From an uncultured beta proteobacterium (lineage in GTDB: Bacteria; Pseudomonadota; Gammaproteobacteria; Burkholderiales; Rhodocyclaceae), in the NCBI GenBank assembly GCA_903917505.1, contig CAIXAY010000438.1:1-8694 (forward strand): DNA of 8,694 bases, written 5' to 3'. Shown here piece after piece: positions 1 through 8,694 of this stretch; the first letter of the stretch is position 1; each line of letters opens with the position of its first letter. The notes below the pieces were generated by a model that worked only from the letters and a program-made list of their open reading frames with translations, searched no databases and was not told where the DNA came from. Both the position numbers and the translations under genes were made by a program.

Positions 1-995
1 GGCACCCAGGTTTCGGGCACGGTCACCAAGCTCTACGTCGACTTCAACGACAAGGTCAAGAAGGACCAGCCGCTGCTCGAACTCGACCGCTCGCTGTTCG
101 CCGCCCAGGTCAGGCAATCGCTGGCCACCGTCAACAACATCCAGACCACGCTCGATCTGGCGCGCGCCAGCGAAACGCGCCTGCAGGAACTGTTCAAACA
201 GGAATACGTGTCGCGCCAGGAACTCGACCAGGCCATCCAGGCGCGCAAGTCGGCCGAGGCGCAACTGGCGCAGGCCAAGGCCGCGGCTGACAAGGACCGG
301 GTCAATCTCAACTACACCATCATCCGCTCGCCGGTCTCGGGCATCGTCGTCGATCGCGTCGTCGATCTCGGCCAGACGGTCGCCGCCAGCCTGCAAACGC
401 CGACCCTGATCAAGATCGCCCAGGACCTCTCGGAAATGCGCATCGATTCGAGCTTCGCCGAAGCCGACATCGGGCGCATCCGGGAAGGCCAGCCGGTGCG
501 CTTCACCGTGGACGCTTTTCCGAATCGCAGCTTCACCGGCGAAGTGCAGCAGATCCGCCTCAATTCGACGGTGACGCAGAACGTCGTCACTTACAACGTG
601 CGCGTCTCGCTGCAGAATCCCGAACAGATCCTGCTGCCGGGAATGACCGCTTATGTGAGCATCGCCGTCGACCGCCGCGACGACGTGCTGATGGTGCCGA
701 ACGCCGCCTTGCGCTTCAAGCCGGCCGGCGCCGAGGACAAGGCCGCCGGCGACGATCCGGCGCCGCCGGCGAACGGCGCGCGCGACGGCAAGGGCAAGAA
801 GCGCGAAGCCAACAGCGGCACCGTCTATGTCGTCGACGGCAAGGAGATCCGGCCGGTCGGCGTCCAGCTCGGCATCACCGACAACCGCAACAGCGAAGTC
901 GTCGGTGGCGAGCTCAAGGCCGGCGACAAGGTCATCGTCGGCGAGAACTTCGCCGCCAATGGCAAACCCAGCAGCATCGGAGTGAGACTCTTCTG

Positions 996-996
<1 letters not shown>
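1..996 (+). CDS. MacA/HlyD-type periplasmic adaptor subunit of an efflux pump (5' end missing)
   Basis: This is the membrane-fusion protein that links an inner-membrane MacB-type ABC exporter to an outer-membrane channel across the periplasm. The frame is open from base 1, so the N-terminus (membrane anchor or signal and the first strands) lies outside; 331 residues are visible. Numbered from the first visible codon, residues 1-29 are the first lipoyl half (ends LLELD). About 33-103 form an Ala/Gln/Arg-rich alpha-helical hairpin. About 106-140 are the second lipoyl half, with the family-typical IIRSPVSGIVVDR. About 145-235 form the beta-barrel (LPGMTAYVSIAV), followed by a membrane-proximal domain. 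A Pro/Ala/Gly/Lys-rich linker at about 240-270 interrupts the C-terminal part. The stop overlaps the next gene's start by one base (TGATG at 994-998), which indicates translational coupling to the ATPase. The substrate cannot be read from the sequence; the MacA name is by family resemblance only. Confidence 0.93.
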
Positions 997-1715
<719 letters not shown>

Positions 1716-1722
1716 CGCACGC

Positions 1723-2010
1723 ATGAAGCAGCCATGCGTTTATATTCTCGCCAGCCGCAGAAACGGCACCCTATACACCGGCGTGAGCTCCGATCTTGTT
1801 CAGCGCATTTGGCAACACAAGAACGATCTTGCGGAGGGATTTACGAAGAAGTACGGCGTGCATCTTCTCGTTTGGTACGAGACTCATGTGACGATGGAAT
1901 CGGCCATCGCGCGCGAGAAGGCAATCAAAGGATCGAAGCGCTCGTGGAAACTGGAACTCATCGAGTCGGTCAATCCAGAGTGGTCGGATTTGTACGAGGA
2001 GATCGCCTGA
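1723..2010 (+). CDS. Small GIY-YIG nuclease-family protein
   Basis: The gene encodes a 95-residue single-domain protein of the short bacterial GIY-YIG group (UPF0213/YhbQ-like). The motif is present as VYI at 6-8 and LYTG at 17-20, followed by [13 protein letters not shown] with Arg28 and His32. The likely metal-binding Glu lies in the [13 protein letters not shown] stretch (59-71), and the family-typical [10 protein letters not shown] ends the protein. Family members are metal-dependent nucleases, but the cellular role of the small ones is poorly defined. ATG 1723 is chosen because the protein begins right at the family N-terminus; the frame is open further upstream through the repeat, but that part looks non-coding. 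No good Shine-Dalgarno is visible. The start lies 7 bp after the ATPase stop, so translation may depend on reinitiation. GC content (about 53%) is lower than that of its neighbours, consistent with transfer. It is flanked by inverted repeats and interrupts an efflux operon. Confidence 0.9.
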   Translation: MKQPCVYILASRRNGTLYTGVSSDLVQRIWQHKNDLAEGFTKKYGVHLLVWYETHVTMESAIAREKAIKGSKRSWKLELIESVNPEWSDLYEEIA

Positions 2011-2022
2011 TGCGCCGTTGCC

Positions 2023-2052
2023 GGATTCCGGCTTGCGCCGGAATGACGGATG
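2023..2052 (-). repeat. Right palindromic repeat, inverted copy
   Basis: This is the exact reverse complement of 1681-1710 over 30 bp. The hairpin core is 2025-2044, with arms ATTCCGGC and GCCGGAAT around TTGC on this strand. It begins 12 bp after the GIY-YIG stop and ends 4 bp before the permease ribosome binding site at 2057, so that site stays outside the repeat. In RNA the two copies could pair with each other over 30 bp and enclose the GIY-YIG message, or each could fold locally. Confidence 0.88.
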
Positions 2053-2056
2053 CTAT

Positions 2057-2061
2057 GGAGG
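2057..2061 (+). promoter_or_regulatory. Ribosome binding site deciding the GTG start of the permease
   Basis: GGAGG ends 7 bases before GTG 2069. This supports GTG 2069 over the in-frame TTG at 2018, whose product would begin with repeat-encoded residues ([10 protein letters not shown]). Confidence 0.8.
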
Positions 2062-2068
2062 CCGTAGC

Positions 2069-3292
<1,224 letters not shown>

Positions 3293-3302
3293 CAAACTGC
3301 AA

Positions 3303-3396
3303 TTAGCCACAACGGGCACAACGAACACAACGAAAGACAAAGCAAGGTTCTTTAACAAAGGATTTTCGTTGTGCCCGTTGTGATCGTTGTGGTTAA
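3303..3396. repeat. Long imperfect inverted repeat made of CACAACG heptamers
   Basis: Left arm 3303-3335 and right arm 3364-3396 match as inverted copies at 28 of 33 positions; two of the five mismatches would be G-U wobbles in RNA. Each arm holds three heptamers at an exact 9-bp period: CACAACG at 3308, 3317 and 3326, and CGTTGTG at 3367, 3376 and 3385. The loop of 28 bases is A-rich. A run of seven T (3400-3406) follows three bases after the stem, so the transcript could act as a terminator for the efflux operon, though the stem is much longer than a normal terminator. It fills most of the 126-bp gap between the permease and the next gene. The likely nature is an interspersed MITE/REP-like element. 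Confidence 0.85.
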
Positions 3397-3407
3397 GAAT
3401 TTTTTTG

Positions 3408-3414
3408 AAGGAAG
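3408..3414 (+). promoter_or_regulatory. Ribosome binding site of the carbonic anhydrase-like gene
   Basis: AAGGAAG lies 4 bases before ATG 3419 (its GGA core is 6 bases away) and fixes this start over the in-frame GTG at 3371, which lies inside the inverted repeat. Confidence 0.65.
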
Positions 3415-3418
3415 CGAA

Positions 3419-3940
3419 ATGCCCGTTTATGCCCTCGGAGACCTCATCCCGCAAATCGACCCGCAATCTTGGGTCGCGCCCAACGCCACGGTCGTCGGCC
3501 AGGTCCATCTGGCGCGCAATGTCTCGATCTGGTGGAACTCGACCGTGCGCGGCGACACCGACCGGATCGACATCGGCGAGAACAGCAATATCCAGGACGG
3601 CTGCGTGCTGCACACCAACAAGGGCATCCCGCTGACCATCGGCCGCAACGTGACGATAGGCCACATGGTGATGCTGCACGGCTGCAGCGTCGGCGACGAC
3701 TGCCTGATCGGCATCGGCGCGGTGCTGCTCAACCGCTCGGTGATCGGCAGGAACAGCCTGGTCGCGGCCAACACGCTGATCCCCGAAGGCAAGGTCTTCC
3801 CCGAACGTTCGCTGATCATGGGCTCGCCGGGCAAGGTCGTCCGCGAACTGAGCGACGAGGAAGTCGCCCGCCTGCCCGGCAGTTCCGAGCGCTACATCAA
3901 GAACTGGCAACGTTATCAGCAGGAACTGGTCGCAATCTGA
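3419..3940 (+). CDS. Gamma-class carbonic anhydrase family protein (left-handed beta-helix)
   Basis: This 173-residue protein is of the YrdA/PaaY-like gamma carbonic anhydrase group, predicted cytoplasmic because no signal peptide is seen. Hexapeptide repeats run from about residue 20 to 135 (NATVVGQVHLARNVSIW, IGENSNIQDGCVLH, IGRNVTIGHMVMLHGCSVGDDCLIGIG). The three His expected to bind metal in this family are visible at H65, H82 and H87. The R44/D46 pair in STVRGDTDRI and Q59 also match the conserved active-site surroundings. A C-terminal helix (about 145-172) follows GSPGKVVREL. Members are trimers with metal sites at subunit interfaces. Some hydrate CO2, but many of this subgroup have weak or undemonstrated activity, so the reaction is not certain. 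The gene lies downstream of a long inverted repeat and 29 bp before a binding-protein gene with which it may be co-transcribed. Confidence 0.93.
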   Translation: MPVYALGDLIPQIDPQSWVAPNATVVGQVHLARNVSIWWNSTVRGDTDRIDIGENSNIQDGCVLHTNKGIPLTIGRNVTIGHMVMLHGCSVGDDCLIGIGAVLLNRSVIGRNSLVAANTLIPEGKVFPERSLIMGSPGKVVRELSDEEVARLPGSSERYIKNWQRYQQELVAI

Positions 3941-3969
3941 CGCATTCGGTCATTCACAGGGAGTTGTTC

Positions 3970-4719
3970 ATGAAACGCCTGCTTATTTCATTCGCCTTGC
4001 TGCTCGCCGGGGCGAGCTTTGCCGCGCACTCGGCCGAGGTCCGGGTACTCAGCGCCGGCGCCGTCGAGCCGGGGGTGCAGGCCTTCGCAAAACAGGCCCG
4101 TGGCGAACTGGGCATGGACCTCCGGATCGAATTCAATACCGCGCCGCAGATCGCCAAGCGCCTCGCCGACGGCGAGGTCTTCGATATCCTGATCTCGCCG
4201 CCCGCGGTCATCGACAAAGCGCTCGCCGACGGCAAGGTGCTCGCCGCCGGCCGCGTGGCGATCGGCCGCGTCGGCGCCGGCATCGCCGTGCGCAGCGCAG
4301 CGCCGGCACCGGCTGTGGCGACGGTCGACGAACTCAAGCGCGCGCTGCTCGCCGCCGACTCGCTGGTCTACAACTCGGCATCGACCGGCCTCTACCTCGA
4401 CCGGCTGTTCGCCAGCCTCGGGCTGTTCGATCAACTGCAGGCCAAGACCACGCGCTACGCAAACGGCGCGGCGGTCATGGAACACCTGATCAAGGGCCAC
4501 GGCACGGAAATCGGTTTCGGCGCGATCACCGAGATCAGGCTCTACACCGACCAAGGCCTGCGCTTTGTCGGCCCGCTGCCCGCCGAGGTGCAGAACTACA
4601 CGAACTATGATGCCGCGCTGATGCGCGGCGCAGCGGCGCCGGACGCCGCCGCGGCGGTGCTGCGCCAGCTCGCCTCGCCGGCGGCGAAAGCGGCGTTCAC
4701 CGCGGCCGGAATCGAATAG
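3970..4719 (+). CDS. Secreted ModA-like substrate-binding protein (no adjacent transporter)
   Basis: This 249-residue protein is of the SBP_bac_11 / molybdate-binding-like fold. It starts with a signal peptide (MKRLLISFALLLAGASFAAHSA, cleavage likely near residues 18-22), so the mature protein should be periplasmic. Recognisable segments are the first strand VRVLSAGAVEPGVQAF (24-39), FDILISPP (71-78), the central VYNSASTGLYLDRLFASLG (133-151) and GHGTEIGFGAITEI (176-189), the last two at positions where ModA-type proteins contact ligand or hinge. ATG 3970 is supported by GGGAG six bases upstream (3959-3963). No ModB or ModC gene is adjacent, so the ligand may not be molybdate; many solitary members with this fold have unknown ligands. 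It probably shares a transcript with the carbonic anhydrase-like gene upstream (29-bp gap). Confidence 0.88.
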   Translation: MKRLLISFALLLAGASFAAHSAEVRVLSAGAVEPGVQAFAKQARGELGMDLRIEFNTAPQIAKRLADGEVFDILISPPAVIDKALADGKVLAAGRVAIGRVGAGIAVRSAAPAPAVATVDELKRALLAADSLVYNSASTGLYLDRLFASLGLFDQLQAKTTRYANGAAVMEHLIKGHGTEIGFGAITEIRLYTDQGLRFVGPLPAEVQNYTNYDAALMRGAAAPDAAAAVLRQLASPAAKAAFTAAGIE

Positions 4720-4753
4720 CCCGGCGCGGATTCCCGCCGCATCACCCGGCGCA

Positions 4754-4774
4754 ATGCTGAAAAATATTCGGCAT
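4754..4774. repeat. Short inverted repeat upstream of the hybrid kinase
   Basis: ATGCTGA and TCGGCAT form 7-bp arms (one G-T pair) around AAAATAT. It lies 17 bp before the TATGAT box and could be an operator or a weak hairpin. No T-run follows, so a terminator role is unlikely. The rest of the gap 4720-4823 shows nothing else clear. Confidence 0.3.
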
Positions 4775-4796
4775 CGGCGACCGGAGCGTATATGAT
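4767..4796 (+). promoter_or_regulatory. Possible sigma70 promoter of the hybrid kinase gene
   Basis: TATGAT at 4791-4796 is a good -10 match. The best -35 at about 18 bp spacing is TTCGGC (4767-4772), a poor match. A start near 4803 would give a leader of about 21 bases. TTGACA at 4798-4803 is too close to the ATG to serve as -35 for this gene. Confidence 0.3.
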
Positions 4797-4823
4797 GTTG
4801 ACATCTTTTCCGACGCCATTGAC

Positions 4824-7769
4824 ATGAGCAGTCTCCTTCCGCCCGCGCCGCACAGGAGTGTCGTCCCGGCATCGCAACGATGGCCTGGATGGGCACGCTA
4901 TGGGCTGATCGCAACGGCGCTTGTTGCGCTGATGGCCTGCCTGGTCGCCGTCGAGGCGTGGCAGGAGAAGCAGCGCTATCGCGAACGCGCCACCGTCGCG
5001 ACGCGCAATATCGCCGGCCTGCTCGACGGCCATCTCAGCGATGTCGTCGACAAGATCGATGTCATCTTGCGCGATGCCAACGACCACTATGCGGAGCAGC
5101 GCGGCCGCCAGAATGCGGCCGAGTTGAGCGCGCAGTTGCAGCGGCACCAGGCGCTGCTGCCGGAAGTGGCCAGCCTGCGCATTCTGGACAGGAATGGTTT
5201 CATCCGCTATGGCGGCGGTATTCCGGCAGGGGATCCGATCAGCCTCAGCGATCGCGAGTTCTATATTCGCGCCCGCGACGATCCGGCCAGCGGCCTGATC
5301 GTCAGCGGCCCGGTCCTTTCCCGCGTCAGCCAGCAATGGGTGCTCGTCTTCGCGCGCCGCCTGCAGGCGCCAGACGGATCTTTCGCCGGCGTCATCTATG
5401 CCAATCTGGCCACCGCATATTTCGACAAGCTCCTGTCGTCGCTGTCGCTCGGAAAATATGGTGCGGCGACCATCCGCATGAGCGATCTTGCGCTCGTGCA
5501 CCGCTACCCGGACGCCCGCGGGCAGGTCGGCAGCAGGGATGTGTCGCAAGAGCTGCGCGAGATGGTACAGACCCATCCCGAGCGCGGCGACTATCTGGCC
5601 ACCACCGCCCTCGATGGCATCGAGCGCAGCAATGCATATCGCAAGCTCGAACGCTACCCGTTCTACGTCATCGTCGGTCTGGCCACCGAGGACTACCTGG
5701 GCGGCTGGCAGGACAATGTCTTCATGCTGTCCGGACTGGCGGGTCTGGCCATCGTGCTGAGCGCCTTCGCAGGACTGCTGGTCTATCGCTCCAACCGCCG
5801 GCTGCTGCTCGACATCGAAGCGCGCAAGGCCGTCACCGTCGAACTCGAAGAGCACCGCGATCACCTCGAAGAGCTAGTCAGGACGCGGACCAAGGCCCTC
5901 GAGCAAGCGGTGGAAAACACCCTGCTGTTTGTCAAACTGGCGCCGATCTGCATCGCCATGTTCGATCGCGAGATGAATTACCTGTCGACCAGCGACTTCT
6001 GGCTGGCCGAAATCGTGCGCGGACAGGGGCAACTGCTCGGGCGCAATTGCTACGCCGTCAATCCGGACCTGCCGCAGACATGGAAACAGGCGCACCAGCA
6101 GAGCCTGGCCGGGCTGGCGCTGCGCAACGACGAAGACCCGTGGTATCAGGCCGACGGCAGTCGCCGGTGGCTGTACTGGGCGGCCGCACCGTGGCGCCAT
6201 CCGGACCGGCAGATCGGCGGCGTCATCATTTATGCCGAAGACATTACCCGGCGCAAGCAGGTCGAGCAGGCGCTGCGCGCCAGCGAGGAAGAATTTCGCG
6301 CCTTTTTCAACACCCAGGCCCTGGGCACGGCGATGGTCCTGCCCGACGGGAAGTTTCTCCGGGTCAACCAGACGCTGTGCGAGATGACCGGTTACCGCGA
6401 GGACGAGTTGCTGGCCATGGGTCCGCCGATGCTCACGCACCCCGACGATCGGCGGCAACTGGAAGCGCTGCTGGCCTTTCTCGGCGGCAACAGCCCGTCG
6501 TACAAATCGGAAAGGCGCTATATCCGCAAGGATGGCGAAGTGATCTGGATCCAGGTGAATGCGGCGCTGGTGCGCGATGATCACGGCAAGATCCATTACG
6601 CCGCGGAAACCATACAGGAGATCACCGCGCGCAAGCTGCACGAGGCCAGGCTGGCGGACGCGATGGTCAAGGTGGAACTGGCCAACAAGGCCAAATCCCG
6701 CTTCCTGGCGGCGGCCAGCCATGATCTGCGCCAACCGCTGTCGGCGCTCAGCATCTATATCAACGTGCTCGCCGACAAGGTCGCCGCGCCCGAGCAGCAG
6801 TATGTCGCGAGCATGAAGGAATGCGTCGCCGGACTGAGCAACCTGCTCAACGACCTGCTGGATTTGAGCAAGCTCTCGGCCGGCGTGGTCAAGGTCAATG
6901 TCGACGACTTCGCCATCGACGATATGCTCGACCGACTGCATTCCGTGTATAGCCCGGTCGCCGAATCGCGCGGACTGAGGCTGCGCTGTGTGCGGACGAA
7001 CCTGTTCGTGCGCACCGACCCGGTCCTGTTGCAGCGCATCCTCGGCAACTTCATCGACAACGCGCTGCGCTACACCAACCGCGGCGGCGTCGTCGTCGGC
7101 TGCCGCCGCCGCCAGGGCCGGGTCTTCGTCGAAGTATGGGACAGCGGCATCGGCATTCCGGTCGACAAGCGCAGCGAGATTTTCGAGGAATTCAGGCAGC
7201 TCGGCGACGAATCGCGCAACAGCGGCAGCGGCCTGGGCCTGGCCATCGCCGCCAAGACCGCCAACTTGCTCGGCCTCGAAATCCAGTTGCGATCATGGCT
7301 CGGGCACGGCTCGGTGTTCGCCATCGAGGTCACGCTCGGCCAGGCCAACACGCTGCCGGCGCCGCCGCTCCGCAATGCCGCGCATCGCGAGTTGCGCATC
7401 GCGCTGGTCGAGGACAACCGCCTGGTGCGCGACGCGCTGACTGCGGCCATGCAGGAAGCCGGGCATCAGGTGGTCAGCACGGACAGCGGCGACATGATGC
7501 TGGCCGCGCTCGGCACGCAACCGCCGGACATCGTCGTTTCCGACTATCGCCTGGCGCGCGGACTGACCGGCTACGAGGCGATTTCCGTGCTGCGCGCCCG
7601 CTTCGGCGCGGCGCTGCCGGCGATCATCGTCAGCGGCGACACCGACCCGGTGCTGCTGCGCCGCATGAACGACCGCGGCATCGTCGTGCTGCACAAACCG
7701 CTGGATCTCGAGGAACTGCAGGCCTATCTGGAAGACCTGGCCTATCCGGCCGCCGCGAGCGGCGGCTAG
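4824..7769 (+). CDS. Membrane-bound hybrid sensor histidine kinase (Cache, PAS, PAS, HisKA, HATPase, receiver)
   Basis: This 981-residue sensor kinase autophosphorylates in response to a signal and passes the phosphate to its own receiver. TM1 is at about 25-43. A periplasmic Cache-like sensor (about 45-295) includes FYIRARDDPASGLIVSGPV and WVLVFARRL. TM2 is at about 299-321, followed by a coiled coil (about 328-366). PAS1 covers about 370-480 and PAS2 about 487-605, each ending in the typical AEDITRRKQ or QEITARK. HisKA has the H-box FLAAASHDLRQPLSAL with His633. HATPase shows the N-box NFIDNALRY (742-750), G1 DSGIGI (773-778) and G2 GSGLGLAI (801-808). The receiver (about 856-972) has E863/D864, phosphoacceptor D907, S937 and K958, so it is complete. 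No Hpt domain and no output domain follow, and no response regulator is adjacent, so the downstream partner is elsewhere. ATG 4824 is the first possible start after an in-frame stop at 4758; no Shine-Dalgarno is seen. Confidence 0.96.
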   Translation: MSSLLPPAPHRSVVPASQRWPGWARYGLIATALVALMACLVAVEAWQEKQRYRERATVATRNIAGLLDGHLSDVVDKIDVILRDANDHYAEQRGRQNAAELSAQLQRHQALLPEVASLRILDRNGFIRYGGGIPAGDPISLSDREFYIRARDDPASGLIVSGPVLSRVSQQWVLVFARRLQAPDGSFAGVIYANLATAYFDKLLSSLSLGKYGAATIRMSDLALVHRYPDARGQVGSRDVSQELREMVQTHPERGDYLATTALDGIERSNAYRKLERYPFYVIVGLATEDYLGGWQDNVFMLSGLAGLAIVLSAFAGLLVYRSNRRLLLDIEARKAVTVELEEHRDHLEELVRTRTKALEQAVENTLLFVKLAPICIAMFDREMNYLSTSDFWLAEIVRGQGQLLGRNCYAVNPDLPQTWKQAHQQSLAGLALRNDEDPWYQADGSRRWLYWAAAPWRHPDRQIGGVIIYAEDITRRKQVEQALRASEEEFRAFFNTQALGTAMVLPDGKFLRVNQTLCEMTGYREDELLAMGPPMLTHPDDRRQLEALLAFLGGNSPSYKSERRYIRKDGEVIWIQVNAALVRDDHGKIHYAAETIQEITARKLHEARLADAMVKVELANKAKSRFLAAASHDLRQPLSALSIYINVLADKVAAPEQQYVASMKECVAGLSNLLNDLLDLSKLSAGVVKVNVDDFAIDDMLDRLHSVYSPVAESRGLRLRCVRTNLFVRTDPVLLQRILGNFIDNALRYTNRGGVVVGCRRRQGRVFVEVWDSGIGIPVDKRSEIFEEFRQLGDESRNSGSGLGLAIAAKTANLLGLEIQLRSWLGHGSVFAIEVTLGQANTLPAPPLRNAAHRELRIALVEDNRLVRDALTAAMQEAGHQVVSTDSGDMMLAALGTQPPDIVVSDYRLARGLTGYEAISVLRARFGAALPAIIVSGDTDPVLLRRMNDRGIVVLHKPLDLEELQAYLEDLAYPAAASGG

Positions 7770-7782
7770 GCACCCGCCGCTC
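7749..7782 (+). terminator. GC-rich overlapping hairpins at the kinase stop codon
   Basis: GAGCGGCGG (7757-7765) and CCGCCGCTC (7774-7782) form a perfect 9-bp stem whose loop holds the TAG stop. A competing hairpin, GCCGCCGC (7749-7756) with GCGGCGGC (7759-7766), uses the same bases. No T-run follows, so an ordinary Rho-independent terminator is not supported; it may stabilise the 3' end or assist Rho-dependent termination. Some palindromy may simply reflect Ala/Gly codons. Confidence 0.4.
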
Positions 7783-7874
7783 CTGGCGAATCAAGCCGAC
7801 TGAACCCAGCGCCCCAGGCATGAGCGCGGCGCGTCTTATTGTTCACTGCCGGTCACTTGTGATTTAAGTCTTTC

Positions 7875-7891
7875 GGCAATTATTGATTGCC
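7875..7891. promoter_or_regulatory. Possible operator: short perfect palindrome before the oxidoreductase
   Basis: GGCAAT and ATTGCC are perfect 6-bp arms around TATTG, in an AT-richer patch 70-86 bp upstream of the oxidoreductase start. TACAGT at 7897-7902 could be a -10 box, but no convincing -35 is seen. The rest of the 191-bp gap 7770-7960 contains the kinase 3' hairpin and no gene I can support. Confidence 0.25.
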
Positions 7892-7960
7892 CGCGATACA
7901 GTATCCTTGGCCTGTGCAAAGCGCCCGTCGGCGCCACGCTTGATCCCCAGGGAAGACATC

Positions 7961-8694
7961 ATGAAGAAAGTCCGCATCGCCGTCGCCGGCGCCGGCCTGA
8001 TCGGCCATCGCCATATCGAAGAGATCCAGAAGAATCCGAGCTGCGAACTGTCGGCCATCGTCGACCCCTCGCCGCCCGCCCAATTCGCCAAGACGGCACA
8101 GAATGCCGGCGTCCCCATCTACAAATCGCTGGCCGAGATGTTCGCCAAGGACAAGCCGGACGGCGTGATCCTGGCGACGCCCAACCAGATGCACGCCGAT
8201 CAGGCCCTGGAGTGCATCCGCGCCGGCGTGACCACTTTCGTCGAGAAGCCGGTGGCGCACACGCTGGCCGACGGCATCCGCCTGTGCGAAGCGGCCGAGG
8301 CCGCCGGCGTCAAGATTCTGGTCGGCCACCACCGCCGTCACAGCACGATCCTGCACCAGGCGGTCGAGATCGTGCGCTCGGGCGTGCTCGGACAACTGGT
8401 CGGCGTCATCGGCAGCGCGGTCTTCTACAAACCGGACAGCGAGGGCTATTACGACGGCGCCAACGCCTGGCGCCGCGAACCCGGCGGCGGCCCGATCCTG
8501 CTCAACATGATTCACGAGATCGGCAACCTGCGCGCGATGGTCGGCGAGATCGTCGCGGTGCAGGCTTTCACCTCGAATGCGACGCGCGGTTTCAAGGTCG
8601 AGGACACGACGGCGATCAACCTCAAGTTCGAGAACGGCGCATTGGGCAGCTTCCTGCTCTCCGACACCGCGGCTTCGCCCAAGAGCTGGGAACA
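7961..8694 (+). CDS. Gfo/Idh/MocA-family NAD(P)-dependent oxidoreductase (3' end missing)
   Basis: The first 244 residues are visible; the frame is open at the window end. An N-terminal Rossmann fold starts MKKVRIAVAGAGLIGHRHI, with the dinucleotide-binding GxGxxG at 10-15. It continues through VDPS (34-37, acidic residue at the second strand) and LATPNQMHADQAL (71-83) to the family hallmark EKP at 95-97. The C-terminal alpha/beta domain follows, with GGGPILLNMIHEIGNL (175-190), where His185 matches the usual active-site His. Members oxidise or reduce sugars, inositols and related polyols or acids, and the substrate here cannot be deduced. ATG 7961 has AGGGA seven bases upstream (7949-7953). 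The 191-bp gap from the kinase suggests its own promoter, possibly as the first gene of a sugar or cyclitol catabolic unit continuing to the right. Confidence 0.93.
   Translation, partial: MKKVRIAVAGAGLIGHRHIEEIQKNPSCELSAIVDPSPPAQFAKTAQNAGVPIYKSLAEMFAKDKPDGVILATPNQMHADQALECIRAGVTTFVEKPVAHTLADGIRLCEAAEAAGVKILVGHHRRHSTILHQAVEIVRSGVLGQLVGVIGSAVFYKPDSEGYYDGANAWRREPGGGPILLNMIHEIGNLRAMVGEIVAVQAFTSNATRGFKVEDTTAINLKFENGALGSFLLSDTAASPKSWE

Noticed and set aside
2018..2068. Upstream TTG start for the permease
   Set aside because: It would add 17 repeat-encoded residues. GTG 2069 has GGAGG at good spacing and starts at the family N-terminus.
3371..3418. GTG start giving a 16-residue extension of the carbonic anhydrase-like protein
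   Set aside because: The extension is encoded by the inverted repeat, and ATG 3419 has its own ribosome binding site.
4798..4803. TTGACA as a -35 box
   Set aside because: With normal spacing the -10 would fall on the kinase start codon at a non-matching sequence (GACATG).
4605..5864. A 419-codon open frame on the - strand
   Set aside because: It is antisense to the binding protein and the kinase N-terminus, both of which have clear family motifs. It has low-complexity shadow composition.
5874..6941. A 355-codon open frame on the - strand
   Set aside because: It is antisense to the PAS and HisKA parts of the kinase, with no recognisable motif.
7880..8515. A 211-codon open frame on the - strand
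   Set aside because: It is antisense to the oxidoreductase, whose + strand product shows GxGxxG and EKP motifs.

Overview
The window is high-GC DNA with dense genes, all of them on the + strand. The protein families and the style of the interspersed repeats suggest a betaproteobacterium, possibly Rhodocyclales-like. That placement is inferred from general character; no marker gene is present.

Layout. (1) 1-3292 is a MacA/MacB-type tripartite efflux operon. It contains a periplasmic adaptor cut by the window start, a separate MacB-type ATPase, and a separate MacB-type permease. An outer-membrane TolC-like partner is not in view. (2) Between the ATPase and the permease lies a 372-bp cassette (1681-2052). 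It carries a small GIY-YIG nuclease gene bounded by perfect 30-bp inverted repeats. The left repeat supplies the last codons and the stop of the ATPase. Conceptual removal of the cassette keeps the reading frame and gives an ATPase stop that overlaps the permease GTG start, so this looks like an insertion that split a translationally coupled gene pair. (3) 3293-3418 is intergenic and is mostly a 94-bp imperfect inverted repeat built from CACAACG heptamers at a 9-bp period. (4) 3419-4719 holds a gamma-class carbonic anhydrase-like protein and a secreted ModA-like solute-binding protein with no transporter genes beside it. (5) 4824-7769 encodes a 981-residue membrane-bound hybrid histidine kinase (Cache-like sensor, two PAS domains, HisKA, HATPase, receiver) with no neighbouring response regulator. 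(6) 7961 to the window end is the start of a Gfo/Idh/MocA-family oxidoreductase, cut by the window edge.

How the genes fit together. Only the efflux genes form a clear functional unit: the ATPase and permease power export, and the adaptor links them to an outer-membrane channel. The carbonic anhydrase-like and binding-protein genes are close enough (29 bp) to be co-transcribed, but no shared pathway is evident. The kinase and the oxidoreductase appear to be independent units. No rRNA, tRNA or CRISPR array was seen. The most notable structure is the repeat-bounded GIY-YIG cassette and the way it sits in the operon.
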